Assembly: GCF_001613545.1 (NCBI RefSeq)
Contig: NZ_BDCO01000003.1
Span: forward strand, 682,001-746,000
Direction: 5' to 3'
Source of the DNA: Terrimicrobium sacchariphilum
Lineage (GTDB): Bacteria; Verrucomicrobiota; Verrucomicrobiia; Chthoniobacterales; Terrimicrobiaceae
DNA: 64,000 bases
Shown here piece by piece: positions 56,533 to 64,000 of this stretch. Position numbers and translations under genes: made by a program. The notes under the pieces were generated by a model that did no database searches, was not told the origin of the DNA, and saw only the letters and a program-made list of their open reading frames with translations. Positions within the stretch are counted from its first letter, which is position 1, and every line of letters begins with the position of its first letter.

Positions 56533-58170
56533 TTATGACAGAAAGGAAACGTGGCGCCGCGTAAGCCTCTGTACAAGGAACAGGAGACCAAGTCCCGCCA
56601 GCGCGAGAGTCACGGAGCCGGGTTCGGGAACCACGCTTAAGCTGAGAACCCCTGTATTTTCAGCGAAGGTCCAGGTATTGTTTCCGCTGCTCATCGTCCA
56701 TACATTGGCATTCTCCGTGAAGCCATTGACGGTGAATGTGCTGCCAAAGGTCTCGTCCAGGGTTCCGGTCGTGACGATGGTCCAGCTGTTACCGTCGGCA
56801 ATGGCGGCGCTGGTCAGATCAAAAGTGAAATCACCGTTCAAAGCCAGGGTGCCGGTACCATTGATCTGATTGCTCACGCCGTTGGATCCGATGGCGAATG
56901 TCATCCCGGCATTGTCGGCGAGAACGAGCGTGCCGCTGCTTACCACGGTATTTCCCGTGTAGGTGTTGACTCCTCCGAGGATCCATTTGCCCGTGCCGGT
57001 CTTGGCCAGCGAGGTGGCTCCTCCGTTGTCACCGATGACGACCGAGAGCGAGTTGTCGCCTGCGCTGGATCCGGTCAGCGTGAGCGTGCGCTCGCCGCTC
57101 TGGCCATTGTATCCGATCGCACTTGTTCCGCTAAATGTCACTGCGCCGCTTCCCGATGCGTCCAAAGTGCCGCCATTCGCGCCTACGCTGAAGAGACGAT
57201 CGGTGCTGATCGCTGCTCCCGTGTAACGAAGCGTGCCGCCATTGAGGATCAAGTTGCTGGCTAAACTCGAGGCAGCGCCGATACTGCTGTTGGCACCGCC
57301 GTTGGCGAGAGTCGAGATGCTCAGGATGCCGCCATTGATCGTGGTCGCGCCGGAGTATGTCGAGGCGGTATTTGACAAGGTCAGGGTGCTGGTGCCGGAC
57401 TTGGTCAACGCAAGGATCTGGGTGGCCGAATTGCCGTTGTTCAGATTTCCGCTATACGATGTGCTGGAGGAACCGTTGACTGTTAGCGTGCTCGTCGAGT
57501 TGTTTGTGAGATTTCTGATCACATTGGACGAGTTTGTGCCTGCCAGAGATGCGACAGTGAGGTTCTTCCCGCCCATGAGGATGTTCCCACCAGCCATCGT
57601 CAATGCCGTGTCAGTAGGGAGGGCATTATCGACACCGATCCGCAGGTTGCCAGCCGTGACCCTCGTTGCTCCGGTATAGGTATTGGCCGCTCCCAGCGTA
57701 AGGTTGTAGTTCGCCGCAAATGAAACGCTTTCGTTACCGGTGAGGACGGAATTGATGATGGCATTGGAGCTGGCATTTGTACTGTTCTTAACGGTAACGC
57801 CTGAGCCTCCATTCGAGAATGTGACCGCGCCTCCATTCAAGGTGACGGTGGATGTGCCGCCATTCTGAAAATCCAGGCCGCCGCTTGTCACTCCTCCTCC
57901 CTGCACGGAGACCGTATAGCTTCCTGTGGAAACGGCATCTTTGAATACAGCGGTGTTGCCAGCCCCCGGCCAGGTGCTATCGACTCCCGCGCTCAACCAC
58001 TGGGAATTTGTCGTATCCCAGGTTCCTGTGCCTCCTACGCCTGACTGATTGCCGCTCGGGTCCCACGTCAGAGATATCGCCGGGGAGTTGGTCAGCGACA
58101 GACCGAGCAGGCTGAAGGCTACACATGCCGAGCGGTAGATGGCCGGGGAGGAGGCAAAGGGGGATTTCAT
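56533..58170 (-). CDS. Autotransporter-repeat PEP-CTERM surface protein
   Basis: Exported protein of 545 residues. Signal peptide (about 1-30), then Gly/Thr/Ser/Asn-rich beta-strand repeats of the passenger-associated type (NTYTGATRVTAGNL, STYSGATTINGGILS, NTYTGNTVVSSGTLV), predicted to form a right-handed beta-helix, and a C-terminal PEP-CTERM tag (VPEPGSVTLALAGLGLLFLV then RR). No autotransporter beta-barrel is present, so export is through an exosortase path. Likely a matrix or adhesin protein. A strong terminator follows. Confidence 0.85.
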   Translation of the reverse strand: MKSPFASSPAIYRSACVAFSLLGLSLTNSPAISLTWDPSGNQSGVGGTGTWDTTNSQWLSAGVDSTWPGAGNTAVFKDAVSTGSYTVSVQGGGVTSGGLDFQNGGTSTVTLNGGAVTFSNGGSGVTVKNSTNASSNAIINSVLTGNESVSFAANYNLTLGAANTYTGATRVTAGNLRIGVDNALPTDTALTMAGGNILMGGKNLTVASLAGTNSSNVIRNLTNNSTSTLTVNGSSSTSYSGNLNNGNSATQILALTKSGTSTLTLSNTASTYSGATTINGGILSISTLANGGANSSIGAASSLASNLILNGGTLRYTGAAISTDRLFSVGANGGTLDASGSGAVTFSGTSAIGYNGQSGERTLTLTGSSAGDNSLSVVIGDNGGATSLAKTGTGKWILGGVNTYTGNTVVSSGTLVLADNAGMTFAIGSNGVSNQINGTGTLALNGDFTFDLTSAAIADGNSWTIVTTGTLDETFGSTFTVNGFTENANVWTMSSGNNTWTFAENTGVLSLSVVPEPGSVTLALAGLGLLFLVQRLTRRHVSFLS

Positions 58171-58421
58171 AGGATGGGGGAAAACACGTGTTCTCCCGAA
58201 GCATCCCGTTGCAAAGATCTCGATTCAATGGAGATAATGGTCAAACTGTTGAATCAATGACTCTACTCCAAGGTGTTTTGAGATTTCCAAAATCTCCTAC
58301 GGGAAGAGGAGTTCAGCCTGCTTTCTGAAGGTCCGAAACTTGTACTCCCAAGGGTGGGAGCCACCTTGATCTGTGGTTAAGTGGGCGACGGTAGTCCCGG
58401 GACCCTATAATGAAAAACGTT
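58171..58421. other. Intergenic region with palindromes, no gene
   Basis: 251 bases between the PEP-CTERM gene start and the end of the ars operon. It has AACACGTGTT (58183-58192) 13 bases before the ATG, a perfect GAGATTT-CCA-AAATCTC (58280-58296), and a CAAGG(G)TGG / CCACCTTG hairpin (58349-58368). No protein-coding signal is seen. It probably holds the promoter of the PEP-CTERM gene and the end of the ars transcript. Confidence 0.4.
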
Positions 58422-58853
58422 CTAGCGGAGGGCGAAGGAAAGACCGGCTGCGTACGCCTCGAAGACGAGCTTGATCTCGTCCCGGACACGCCGGAATTCC
58501 TTCAGGATATCTTCATCAGTTCCGGTGGCATGCGCCGGGTCGTCGAATCCCCAGTGATAACGATGCACCTGACCCGGAAACATCGGGCAGGCCTGGTCGG
58601 CATTGCCGCAAACGGTGATCACTGTGTCGATTTTCGTCTGCAAAAACTCGTCCATGTGCTTCGAGCGGTGAGCGGAAATGTCGATGCCGATTTCCTGCAT
58701 GACCTGGATGGCCTTGGGATGGACGTAGCCGGCAGGCTTTGAGCCAGCGCTCTGGACATTGACGAGGTGACCGGCGGCATGATGGAGAATGCCTTCGGCG
58801 AGGTGACTGCGGCAGGAGTTGCCGGTGCAGAGGATGAGGACCGTGGGTTTCAT
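58422..58853 (-). CDS. arsC: Arsenate reductase ArsC, thioredoxin-coupled LMW-PTP type
   Basis: Reduces arsenate to arsenite using thioredoxin; 143 residues. Close to the Staphylococcus type: catalytic loop [13 protein letters not shown], the second and third redox Cys in [15 protein letters not shown] and the [12 protein letters not shown] stretch. The ATG overlaps the TGA of acr3 as ATGA. It is the last gene of the leftward ars operon; a second reductase of different subtype lies upstream in the same operon. Confidence 0.93.
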   Translation of the reverse strand: MKPTVLILCTGNSCRSHLAEGILHHAAGHLVNVQSAGSKPAGYVHPKAIQVMQEIGIDISAHRSKHMDEFLQTKIDTVITVCGNADQACPMFPGQVHRYHWGFDDPAHATGTDEDILKEFRRVRDEIKLVFEAYAAGLSFALR

Positions 58854-59929
58854 GAGAGGGTGGGTTTGCTCTGGTACCAATCGCGGCTTTGGACGCAGAT
58901 GCGGCAGACGGAGAGCATGACCGGCACCTCGACGAGCACGCCGACGATGGTGGCCAGCGCGGCGGGGCTGGTCGGGCCGAAGAGCGTGATCGCGACCGCA
59001 ACGGCGAGTTCAAAGAAGTTGCTTGCACCGATGAGAGCGCCGGGTGTGGCGACATTGTGACGCACGCCAAAGAGCCGCATCAGGCCGTAGGTGAGGCCGG
59101 AGTTGAAGTAGACCTGGATGGTGATGGGAATGGCGAGGAGGATGACGGCCAGCCAGTTCGAAAGAAGATTGTCGGCCTGGAAAGCAAAGATGAGCGTGAG
59201 CGTGGCAAGCAGGGCGAGGATGGCGACCGGGCGAAATTTTGGCAGGAATGCGCCCTCGAACCACGCCGAACCCTTTGCCTTGATCAGCGCGAAACGGCTG
59301 AGCCAGCCCGCCGCCAGCGGCACGACGATAAAGACGATCACCGATGTGATGAGGACCTCCGCCGGGATATGGACTCCGCTCACCCCGGCGAGGATCATGA
59401 CGATCGGAGCGAAGGCGAAGACCATGATCAGGTCGTTGATGGCGACCTGAGCCAGCGTGTATGCGCCGTCCCCATCGGTGAGATAACTCCAGACGAAGAC
59501 CATGGCCGTGCAGGGCGCTGCGGCGAGGATGATGAGGCCTGCCACGTAGTTGGCCGCCGTGGTGGGTTCGATCCAGCCGAGGACGGAGGAAAAAAGTCCC
59601 TGGATGAAAATCCAGCCCAGCGCAGCCATGCTGAGCGGTTTGATGATCCAGTTGACGAACAAGGTGACGAGGAGTCCCCTCGGTTTCTGAAAGACGCCAT
59701 GAATCCCGCCGAAGTCGATCTTCAGCATCATGGGAAAGATCATGAGCCAGATCAGGATGGCGATGGCGATGTTGACGTGGGAGCCCTGGCCAAACTCCCA
59801 TCGGCTGACAGCGGCGGTGACACCGGGCAGGAACTTGCCGATCGTCACTCCGGCGACCATGCAGACGAGCACCCAGGCGGAGAGATAGCGCTCGAAGAAA
59901 TCGAGGCGCTTGGCGACGTTGGTGGTCAT
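58850..59929 (-). CDS. acr3: Arsenite efflux transporter Acr3
   Basis: Ten-helix arsenite exporter of the ACR3/BART family, 359 residues. Family signatures include [33 protein letters not shown] with the essential Cys, and [21 protein letters not shown]. It removes arsenite produced by ArsC, and can be energised by ArsA, encoded 10 bases upstream. It is coupled to the last arsC gene by ATGA. Confidence 0.95.
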   Translation of the reverse strand: MTTNVAKRLDFFERYLSAWVLVCMVAGVTIGKFLPGVTAAVSRWEFGQGSHVNIAIAILIWLMIFPMMLKIDFGGIHGVFQKPRGLLVTLFVNWIIKPLSMAALGWIFIQGLFSSVLGWIEPTTAANYVAGLIILAAAPCTAMVFVWSYLTDGDGAYTLAQVAINDLIMVFAFAPIVMILAGVSGVHIPAEVLITSVIVFIVVPLAAGWLSRFALIKAKGSAWFEGAFLPKFRPVAILALLATLTLIFAFQADNLLSNWLAVILLAIPITIQVYFNSGLTYGLMRLFGVRHNVATPGALIGASNFFELAVAVAITLFGPTSPAALATIVGVLVEVPVMLSVCRICVQSRDWYQSKPTLS

Positions 59930-59939
59930 CGTGTGTGGC

Positions 59940-61922
59940 TTAGCAGCAGCCGGTCCCTCCGCAGCACTCGCTGCTCGCCTTGGCCAGCGGTTGATCGCCG
60001 ATCATGACTCGACGGATCGCTTCGCCCGTCTCGGGGTGCCGGGTCAGGGCGGGGGCCGCTTCTTCCTGCTTGATCTCGTAATGCTTCGGAGTTTCGCAGC
60101 AGCCAGAGGGGAGGGTTTCGTAGATGTAGGTTTTCATGAAAGGGAAGGGGGACGAGGTTGCAAAAAGGGAGGCCAGCGCTGCCGAGCCGATAGGCTCCTC
60201 GGCCTGCCAGGTGATCATGGCAGAGCGCTTCGCAAGCGAGGTTACCTCAGCGAGGTAAGGCCCTTCATTGATTGCACGGTGTCTTAGCACGGGGTCGTTG
60301 GAGCCGAGTGACGTAAGGCACTGGTTGACGACCCAGCCAAAAGGCTCGATGCCTGCGCGGCGGAGATCGTCTTGGAGTTGAGCCGCTTCATGGACCGGGG
60401 TGGCCTCGGGCAGGGTGACCAGGATCACCCGGGTGAAATCGGGATCTCTCAGGCGCGGTAGCAGGGTGCGGACATCCTCCGGAATCGTGTCGCGCGACTG
60501 TCGGCCGAGTTCGCGATGATAGGCCTCGGTCGTATCGAGCAGCAGCAGGGTATGCCCGGTCGGGGCGGTATCCAGGATGACAAATCCATCGCTGGCTGCC
60601 GCCACCGTACGCGCGAACGCTCGAAACACGGCGATTTCCTCTGTGCACGGCGAGCGCAGATCCTCGGCCAGCAGGGCCCGGCTCTCTGCATCGAGCTGGG
60701 CTCCCTGGGTTTCCATGACCTGCGCGACATAGGCGCTCGTTTCCTCCTGCGGGTCGATGCGGCTGACGGCGAGGCCCTGGGAGTTTCCCTGCAGGGTATC
60801 CAGCAGGTGCGCCGCCGGGTCGGTGGTGGATAGGTGCACGGCATGGCCCCGGCTCACAAGCTCCATGGCAATGGCGGCTGCAAGGGTGGTTTTGCCTACT
60901 CCTCCCTTGCCCATCGTCATGATGATGCCACGACCAGCTTGTTCCAGCTCGGAAAGAAAGTCGCCGATATTCTCAAAGAGGGGCATCGCGATGACTGGTG
61001 CCTCGGGAGCCGCTTTCAGATCCGAAGCAGTTCCTGTGATGGCGCGCAAGGCATTGAGTCCAATGAGATTTGTCGGCCGGAGAGGTATGTGGCAGACAGG
61101 CAACTGGTTCAGGAAATCCGCGAAATGGGCGAGCGCACGTTTTCCTCGAGCCTCCATCGCCGTCGCGATGCGATCTCCGTCCACGCTGGAGGTGAACAGG
61201 CCATTCAGGACGAGGCGTTGATTGGAGACTCCGAGAGCGAGCAATTCCTCGTGTGTTCTCCGGGCTTCGCGCAGGGGAGCCATTTCCGCTCGGCTGACAA
61301 GAATGACGCTCGCAAGTGCGGGGTTGGTCAGAGCCTTGAGCGCGCCTTCGTAGACTGAGCGCTGCTGGTCGAGTCCGGCGAGCGGACCGAGACATGAGGT
61401 TCCCGAAGTGTTGGTCTGAAAGAATCCCGTCCAAGCCTTGGGCAGGGTCAGCAGACGCAACGTGTGTCCGGTCGGCGCGGTGTCAAAGATGACATGATCG
61501 TATCCCATCGTCGATGTGGGCTCGCCGAGGAAACGGGAAAACTCGTCAAAAGCGGCAATCTCCATCGTGCATGCGCCGGAGAGCTGCTCCTCCATGTTTT
61601 CCAGGGCGGCGTCGGGCAGAATGCCGCGCATAGGGCCGATGATCTTCTCGCGGTATTGCCGGGCGGCCTCCTGGGGATCGATGTTCAGCGCGAACAAGCC
61701 AGGCACCCGCGGAATCTGCCGCGGCTCGTGGGAAAGCGGCGTCTCCAGGACCTCGTCGAGATTCGAGGCCGGATCTGTGCTGACCAACAGTACCCGCCTT
61801 CCGGCGTCAGCGAGAGAAATCGCCGTGGCACAGGCGAGTGATGTCTTTCCTACTCCGCCCTTGCCGGTGAAAAACAGGAACCGAGTGGCCGAGGACAGGA
61901 AATCCGAGAAATCCACGCTCAT
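59940..61922 (-). CDS. arsA: Arsenite-stimulated ATPase ArsA with cysteine-pair tail
   Basis: Tandem-duplicated P-loop ATPase of 660 residues that drives arsenite export. Walker A motifs GKGGVGKTSL (about 20) and GKGGVGKTTL (about 340) and two DTAPTGHTL segments mark the halves. Cysteines equivalent to E. coli C113, C172 and C422 are kept (SGACTMEIAAFDEF, SCLGPLAG, PCTEEIAVF). The ArsA core ends near residue 595; a 65-residue tail follows that starts MKTYIYETLPSGCCETP, resembles small FmdB-like zinc-ribbon proteins and ends ECCGGTGCC. Three vicinal Cys pairs (608-609, 653-654, 659-660) suggest metalloid binding. The ATG overlaps the TGA of arsD. Confidence 0.92.
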   Translation of the reverse strand: MSVDFSDFLSSATRFLFFTGKGGVGKTSLACATAISLADAGRRVLLVSTDPASNLDEVLETPLSHEPRQIPRVPGLFALNIDPQEAARQYREKIIGPMRGILPDAALENMEEQLSGACTMEIAAFDEFSRFLGEPTSTMGYDHVIFDTAPTGHTLRLLTLPKAWTGFFQTNTSGTSCLGPLAGLDQQRSVYEGALKALTNPALASVILVSRAEMAPLREARRTHEELLALGVSNQRLVLNGLFTSSVDGDRIATAMEARGKRALAHFADFLNQLPVCHIPLRPTNLIGLNALRAITGTASDLKAAPEAPVIAMPLFENIGDFLSELEQAGRGIIMTMGKGGVGKTTLAAAIAMELVSRGHAVHLSTTDPAAHLLDTLQGNSQGLAVSRIDPQEETSAYVAQVMETQGAQLDAESRALLAEDLRSPCTEEIAVFRAFARTVAAASDGFVILDTAPTGHTLLLLDTTEAYHRELGRQSRDTIPEDVRTLLPRLRDPDFTRVILVTLPEATPVHEAAQLQDDLRRAGIEPFGWVVNQCLTSLGSNDPVLRHRAINEGPYLAEVTSLAKRSAMITWQAEEPIGSAALASLFATSSPFPFMKTYIYETLPSGCCETPKHYEIKQEEAAPALTRHPETGEAIRRVMIGDQPLAKASSECCGGTGCC

Positions 61923-62239
61923 GGCAGCCGGGCCTTTTCCGCTGTGAGCCATGCCTGCCGGGTGGCTTCATCAGGATAGGCGCCCTTGAAGGCGATCTCT
62001 CCATCGACAAAGACCAGTGGCAGCACGGTGATGCCCTCTTTCTGAAGGAGATCTTTTACCTGCCCATTCTGGGCAAAGGCAATCGGCTGCTGGGCGAGAT
62101 TGTAGCGCTCCACGCGCACTCCGCAGTCCTTGAGCTGATGCAGCCATCCCGCCACGGCGGCCAGCACCGGATCGACATCCGGGCCGCAGACGCCTGTGGA
62201 ACAGCACATTGCCGGGTCGTAAACTTGAAGGGATTTCAT
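61919..62239 (-). CDS. arsD: Arsenite metallochaperone ArsD
   Basis: Delivers arsenite to ArsA; 106 residues of thioredoxin-like fold. The As(III) site is kept as AMCCSTGVCGPDVDP (vicinal Cys pair plus a third Cys), and QNGQVKDLLQKEGITVLPLV is typical. The C-terminal vicinal Cys pairs of plasmid ArsD are absent, leaving a Cys-free end. Coupled by ATGA to both neighbours: the arsC stop overlaps its start, and its stop overlaps arsA. Confidence 0.95.
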   Translation of the reverse strand: MKSLQVYDPAMCCSTGVCGPDVDPVLAAVAGWLHQLKDCGVRVERYNLAQQPIAFAQNGQVKDLLQKEGITVLPLVFVDGEIAFKGAYPDEATRQAWLTAEKARLP

Positions 62240-62754
62240 ATCGTTGCAACGGATTGATCGAGGTCAAGAGCCTCCCTTGCGCCAATGTCTTTCATTGCTG
62301 CTTCAAGACGGAGCGAATCGAGCTTTTCAAACGGCAGGGAGGCGAGAAGCTCCAGACGGCGTCGGATCTGCTGGGCAACCTGCCAGAAAGCGCGCTCTTT
62401 CTCGGTATCGCCGCCCTCAAACTCCGCCGGGTCGGGGGACGGCCAGTGAGCGATGATCGGCTGGCCCGGCCATACCGGGCAGGATTCCTTTGCGTTGTCG
62501 CAAAGGGTGATGACGAAATCGAAGCGTTTTCCCTGATACTCGCTCCACGATTTGCTGCGAGCCTCGGAGACATCGATCTTGTAATGGTCGCGCAGGACTT
62601 GCAGCGCCAACCGGTGCGGAGCGGGTTTGGGGCTGGCTCCAGCGCTGAAGACATCGAATCTATCGGGCGCGATTTTGCGGAGCAAAAACTCTGCGAGGAT
62701 GCTGCGGGCGGAGTTTCCCGTGCAGAGAAAGAGGATTTGGAATTTGGTGGACAT
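62236..62754 (-). CDS. arsC: Arsenate reductase ArsC, longer LMW-PTP-like type
   Basis: Second arsenate reductase, 172 residues. Catalytic loop CTGNSARSILAEF and a CDNAKESCPVWPG pair supply the redox cysteines; the IAHWPSPDPAEFEGGD segment marks a subtype common in Gram-negative ars operons. A C-terminal extension of about 30 residues is of unknown role. It lies 4 bases after arsR and overlaps arsD by 4 bases. Differences from the other copy (Ala for Cys in the loop, length) argue for separate origin rather than a recent duplication. Confidence 0.92.
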   Translation of the reverse strand: MSTKFQILFLCTGNSARSILAEFLLRKIAPDRFDVFSAGASPKPAPHRLALQVLRDHYKIDVSEARSKSWSEYQGKRFDFVITLCDNAKESCPVWPGQPIIAHWPSPDPAEFEGGDTEKERAFWQVAQQIRRRLELLASLPFEKLDSLRLEAAMKDIGAREALDLDQSVATI

Positions 62755-62758
62755 AGTG

Positions 62759-63121
62759 TTAGCAGCAGGACTTTGGGCCGCAGTATTCTTTCCAGTCGGA
62801 GCACTTCTGGATTCTTGAGAGGCGGGTGAGATCCTCGTGGAACATCTTGTCGGATGCCGTGCAATCCTGCAGGCATTTCAGGTTGGCCTCGAGTTCCCGG
62901 GTCGGTCTTTCTGGTAAAGAGTAGATGATCCAGGTGCCTTTGCGGGTAGTCTCCACCATCTCATGCTTGCGCAGGTAGGCGAGATGCTGGGAGACCTTTG
63001 CCTGCGGGATGTCAAGGATCTGTTGAAAGTGACACACGCACAACGGACCATGTGTCAGCAAGTTAACGATGCGCAGCCGGGTACGGTCGCAGAGGCATTG
63101 GTAGATCTGAATGAGATCCAT
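62759..63121 (-). CDS. arsR: Arsenic-responsive repressor ArsR
   Basis: ArsR/SmtB winged-helix repressor of 120 residues that leaves its operator when arsenite binds. The metal-site motif CVC (Cys28, Cys30) lies in PLCVCHFQQILDIPQAKVSQ, the start of the recognition-helix region; extra Cys lie at 9 and 11 and in a C-terminal CGPKSCC. First gene of the ars operon. Its ATG coincides with the predicted transcription start of an embedded promoter, so the mRNA may be leaderless; no ribosome site is seen. Confidence 0.93.
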   Translation of the reverse strand: MDLIQIYQCLCDRTRLRIVNLLTHGPLCVCHFQQILDIPQAKVSQHLAYLRKHEMVETTRKGTWIIYSLPERPTRELEANLKCLQDCTASDKMFHEDLTRLSRIQKCSDWKEYCGPKSCC

Positions 63122-63127
63122 GGCAGG

Positions 63128-63157
63128 AGTATATTCGCCTTTTCATATATTTGGCAA
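63128..63157 (-). promoter_or_regulatory. Sigma-70 promoter of the ars operon
   Basis: On the minus strand TTGCCA (63157-63152, one mismatch to TTGACA), an 18-base spacer and TATACT (63133-63128). The predicted start falls at the A of the arsR ATG (63121). The -35 box sits in the centre of the ArsR operator, so repressor and polymerase compete. Confidence 0.65.
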
Positions 63158-63168
63158 CGCGAATATAT
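63145..63168. promoter_or_regulatory. ArsR operator dyad
   Basis: ATATATTTG-N6-CGAATATAT, arms matching at 8 of 9 bases, in the form of known ArsR/SmtB 12-2-12 operators. A second copy of the GCGAATAT arm pairs with ATATTCGC at 63131-63138, next to the -10 box. Confidence 0.65.
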
Positions 63169-63503
63169 CGGGTGCTCGATCGTTGGAAAATTGGCCCTTC
63201 AAGGGGCGTTCTGGGGAGAGATGCTGGTGGATCGGAAATTCAATGATGGAGTTTGACAGCGGGTCTCTCCGGGCGGAGTCTGCTCCCGCCGAAACGCCAG
63301 CAGTTGTCGGTCGGCCGAAACATTTTGAAGATTCCCATTACAAAGCCTTCTGTTCTATTGGCTCGAGGGGGCTTTTTTTTTCCGGCCTTCCTGCGTTTTC
63401 TTGGTGCGGCTGAAGCCTGCCTTGTCCCCGAGTGGAAGCATAATACCATCTGGCGGATACATCTCCGTCCTACGTCTTGCCCGAAAGTCAGAGACCACCA
63501 TTT

Positions 63504-64000
63504 ATGATTTTAGTCACACCCTGTCGCTCCGCTGCTGATCGAACACTCTTTGAGCTCATCCCCGAGATGCTGCATGGATCGGACGCAGCCTTTGTTCCGC
63601 CCGTGCCGGGAAGCATCGCAAAGTTCCTGAAGCCCGACAGCCTTTTCAACCGGCAGGATGGCTCTATCACGGGATTCATCGCACGTCGTGACGGAAAGCC
63701 TGTTGGCCGTATCGCTGCGATCCAGAATCGCTCGCACAATGCCTATTGGAACGATCGGGTGGGCTTTTTTGGCTTCTTTGCCTGCGAGAACAATGTGGAA
63801 ACCGCGCAGGCGCTCTTCGCTCATGTCGAGGAAACTCTCGCGAAGCTGGAATGCGACTCGGTTCGCGGTCCCTACAATCCCTCGATCAATGAGGAATGTG
63901 GTCTTCTCACCGAGGGCCACCATGAGCCGCCGAGCATCTCGATGCCTTGGAATCCTCCCTACTACCCAGCGTTGATGGAGAGTGTTTCCCAGGAGATCGT
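63504..64000 (+). CDS. GNAT-like N-acetyltransferase family protein, 3'-truncated by window edge
   Basis: The frame is open to the end of the window (165 codons seen). It starts ILVTPCRSAADRTLFELIPE and contains DGKPVGRIAAIQNRSHN and RVGFFGFFACENNVETA, then RGPYNPSINEECGLL and MPWNPPYY, matching a large family of GNAT-like proteins of about 370 residues whose substrate is unknown. I recognise the family from these segments but not a gene name. The ATG at 63504 is the first in frame; no strong ribosome site is seen. Confidence 0.75.
   Translation, partial: MILVTPCRSAADRTLFELIPEMLHGSDAAFVPPVPGSIAKFLKPDSLFNRQDGSITGFIARRDGKPVGRIAAIQNRSHNAYWNDRVGFFGFFACENNVETAQALFAHVEETLAKLECDSVRGPYNPSINEECGLLTEGHHEPPSISMPWNPPYYPALMESVSQEI

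Larger units (their letters stand above)
63122..63503. other. Intergenic region, no recognisable gene
   Basis: 382 bases between the arsR start and the next gene. The arsR side holds promoter and operator. The rest has a T9 run (63372-63380) after a GC-rich stretch and short open frames on both strands that show no protein motifs. I see no RNA gene. Confidence 0.35.

Noticed and set aside
63122-63503. Short open frames beside arsR as genes
   Set aside because: They cover operator and promoter DNA, show no ribosome sites and no recognisable motifs.

Overview
The window looks like a GC-rich chromosome of a free-living, Gram-negative member of the Verrucomicrobiota (Terrimicrobium/Chthoniobacter-like is my best guess). 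This is inferred from gene content: PEP-CTERM sorted proteins, an autotransporter-repeat protein ending in PEP-CTERM, a double-length UvrA, an RND pump, a DnaE2/ImuB mutasome and several scattered glycoside hydrolases. No rRNA, tRNA, insertion sequence, prophage or CRISPR array was found. Both ends cut through genes: an acyltransferase on the left and a GNAT-like protein on the right.

Layout. 1-7.2 kb: cut acyltransferase, CPA2 cation/proton antiporter, and a small lipase-like hydrolase coupled to a three-part LplT-PlsC-Aas lysophospholipid repair protein. 7.3-13.1 kb: a LysR regulator and a TetR-adaptor-RND efflux operon. 13.2-15.4 kb: an intracellular GH28 enzyme and a methyltransferase. 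15.5-19.6 kb: dnaK-groES-groEL, closed by a strong terminator. 19.6-21.7 kb: a LysR gene divergent from an LrgA/LrgB pair, with an operator-like repeat array between. 21.7-24.5 kb: hsp20-lon, translationally coupled. 24.6-36.0 kb: two paralogous membrane-anchored DUF4159 proteins flank an 1830-residue tandem UvrA, a degenerate metallo-beta-lactamase-fold lipoprotein, purD and an S41-like protein, the last three coupled by 4-base overlaps. 36.0-36.35 kb is non-coding and hairpin-rich. 36.4-45.7 kb: small enzymes, two PEP-CTERM proteins, PhnA, a GH43-like enzyme with two ricin-type lectin domains, a secreted protein with a possible caspase-like His/Cys dyad, ThiE coupled to a sugar nucleotidyltransferase, and an AraC regulator. 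45.8-49.5 kb: coupled GH116 and GH172 enzymes. 50.1-55.4 kb: imuA-imuB-dnaE2. 55.4-58.2 kb: a membrane NERD protein and an autotransporter-repeat PEP-CTERM protein. 58.4-63.2 kb: an arsenic operon read leftwards, arsR-arsC-arsD-arsA-acr3-arsC. 63.5-64.0 kb: start of a GNAT-like gene.

How the genes work together. The clearest systems are the ars operon (ArsR sensing, two arsenate reductases, ArsD/ArsA arsenite handling, Acr3 export), the inducible-mutagenesis cassette, the proteostasis genes and the TetR-controlled efflux pump. Points most worth follow-up are the cysteine-pair tail fused to ArsA, an arsR promoter that sits inside its operator and predicts a leaderless mRNA, the secreted His/Cys protein, the GH116-GH172 pair, the DUF4159 paralogues around the tandem UvrA, and the 19-bp palindrome ahead of imuA.
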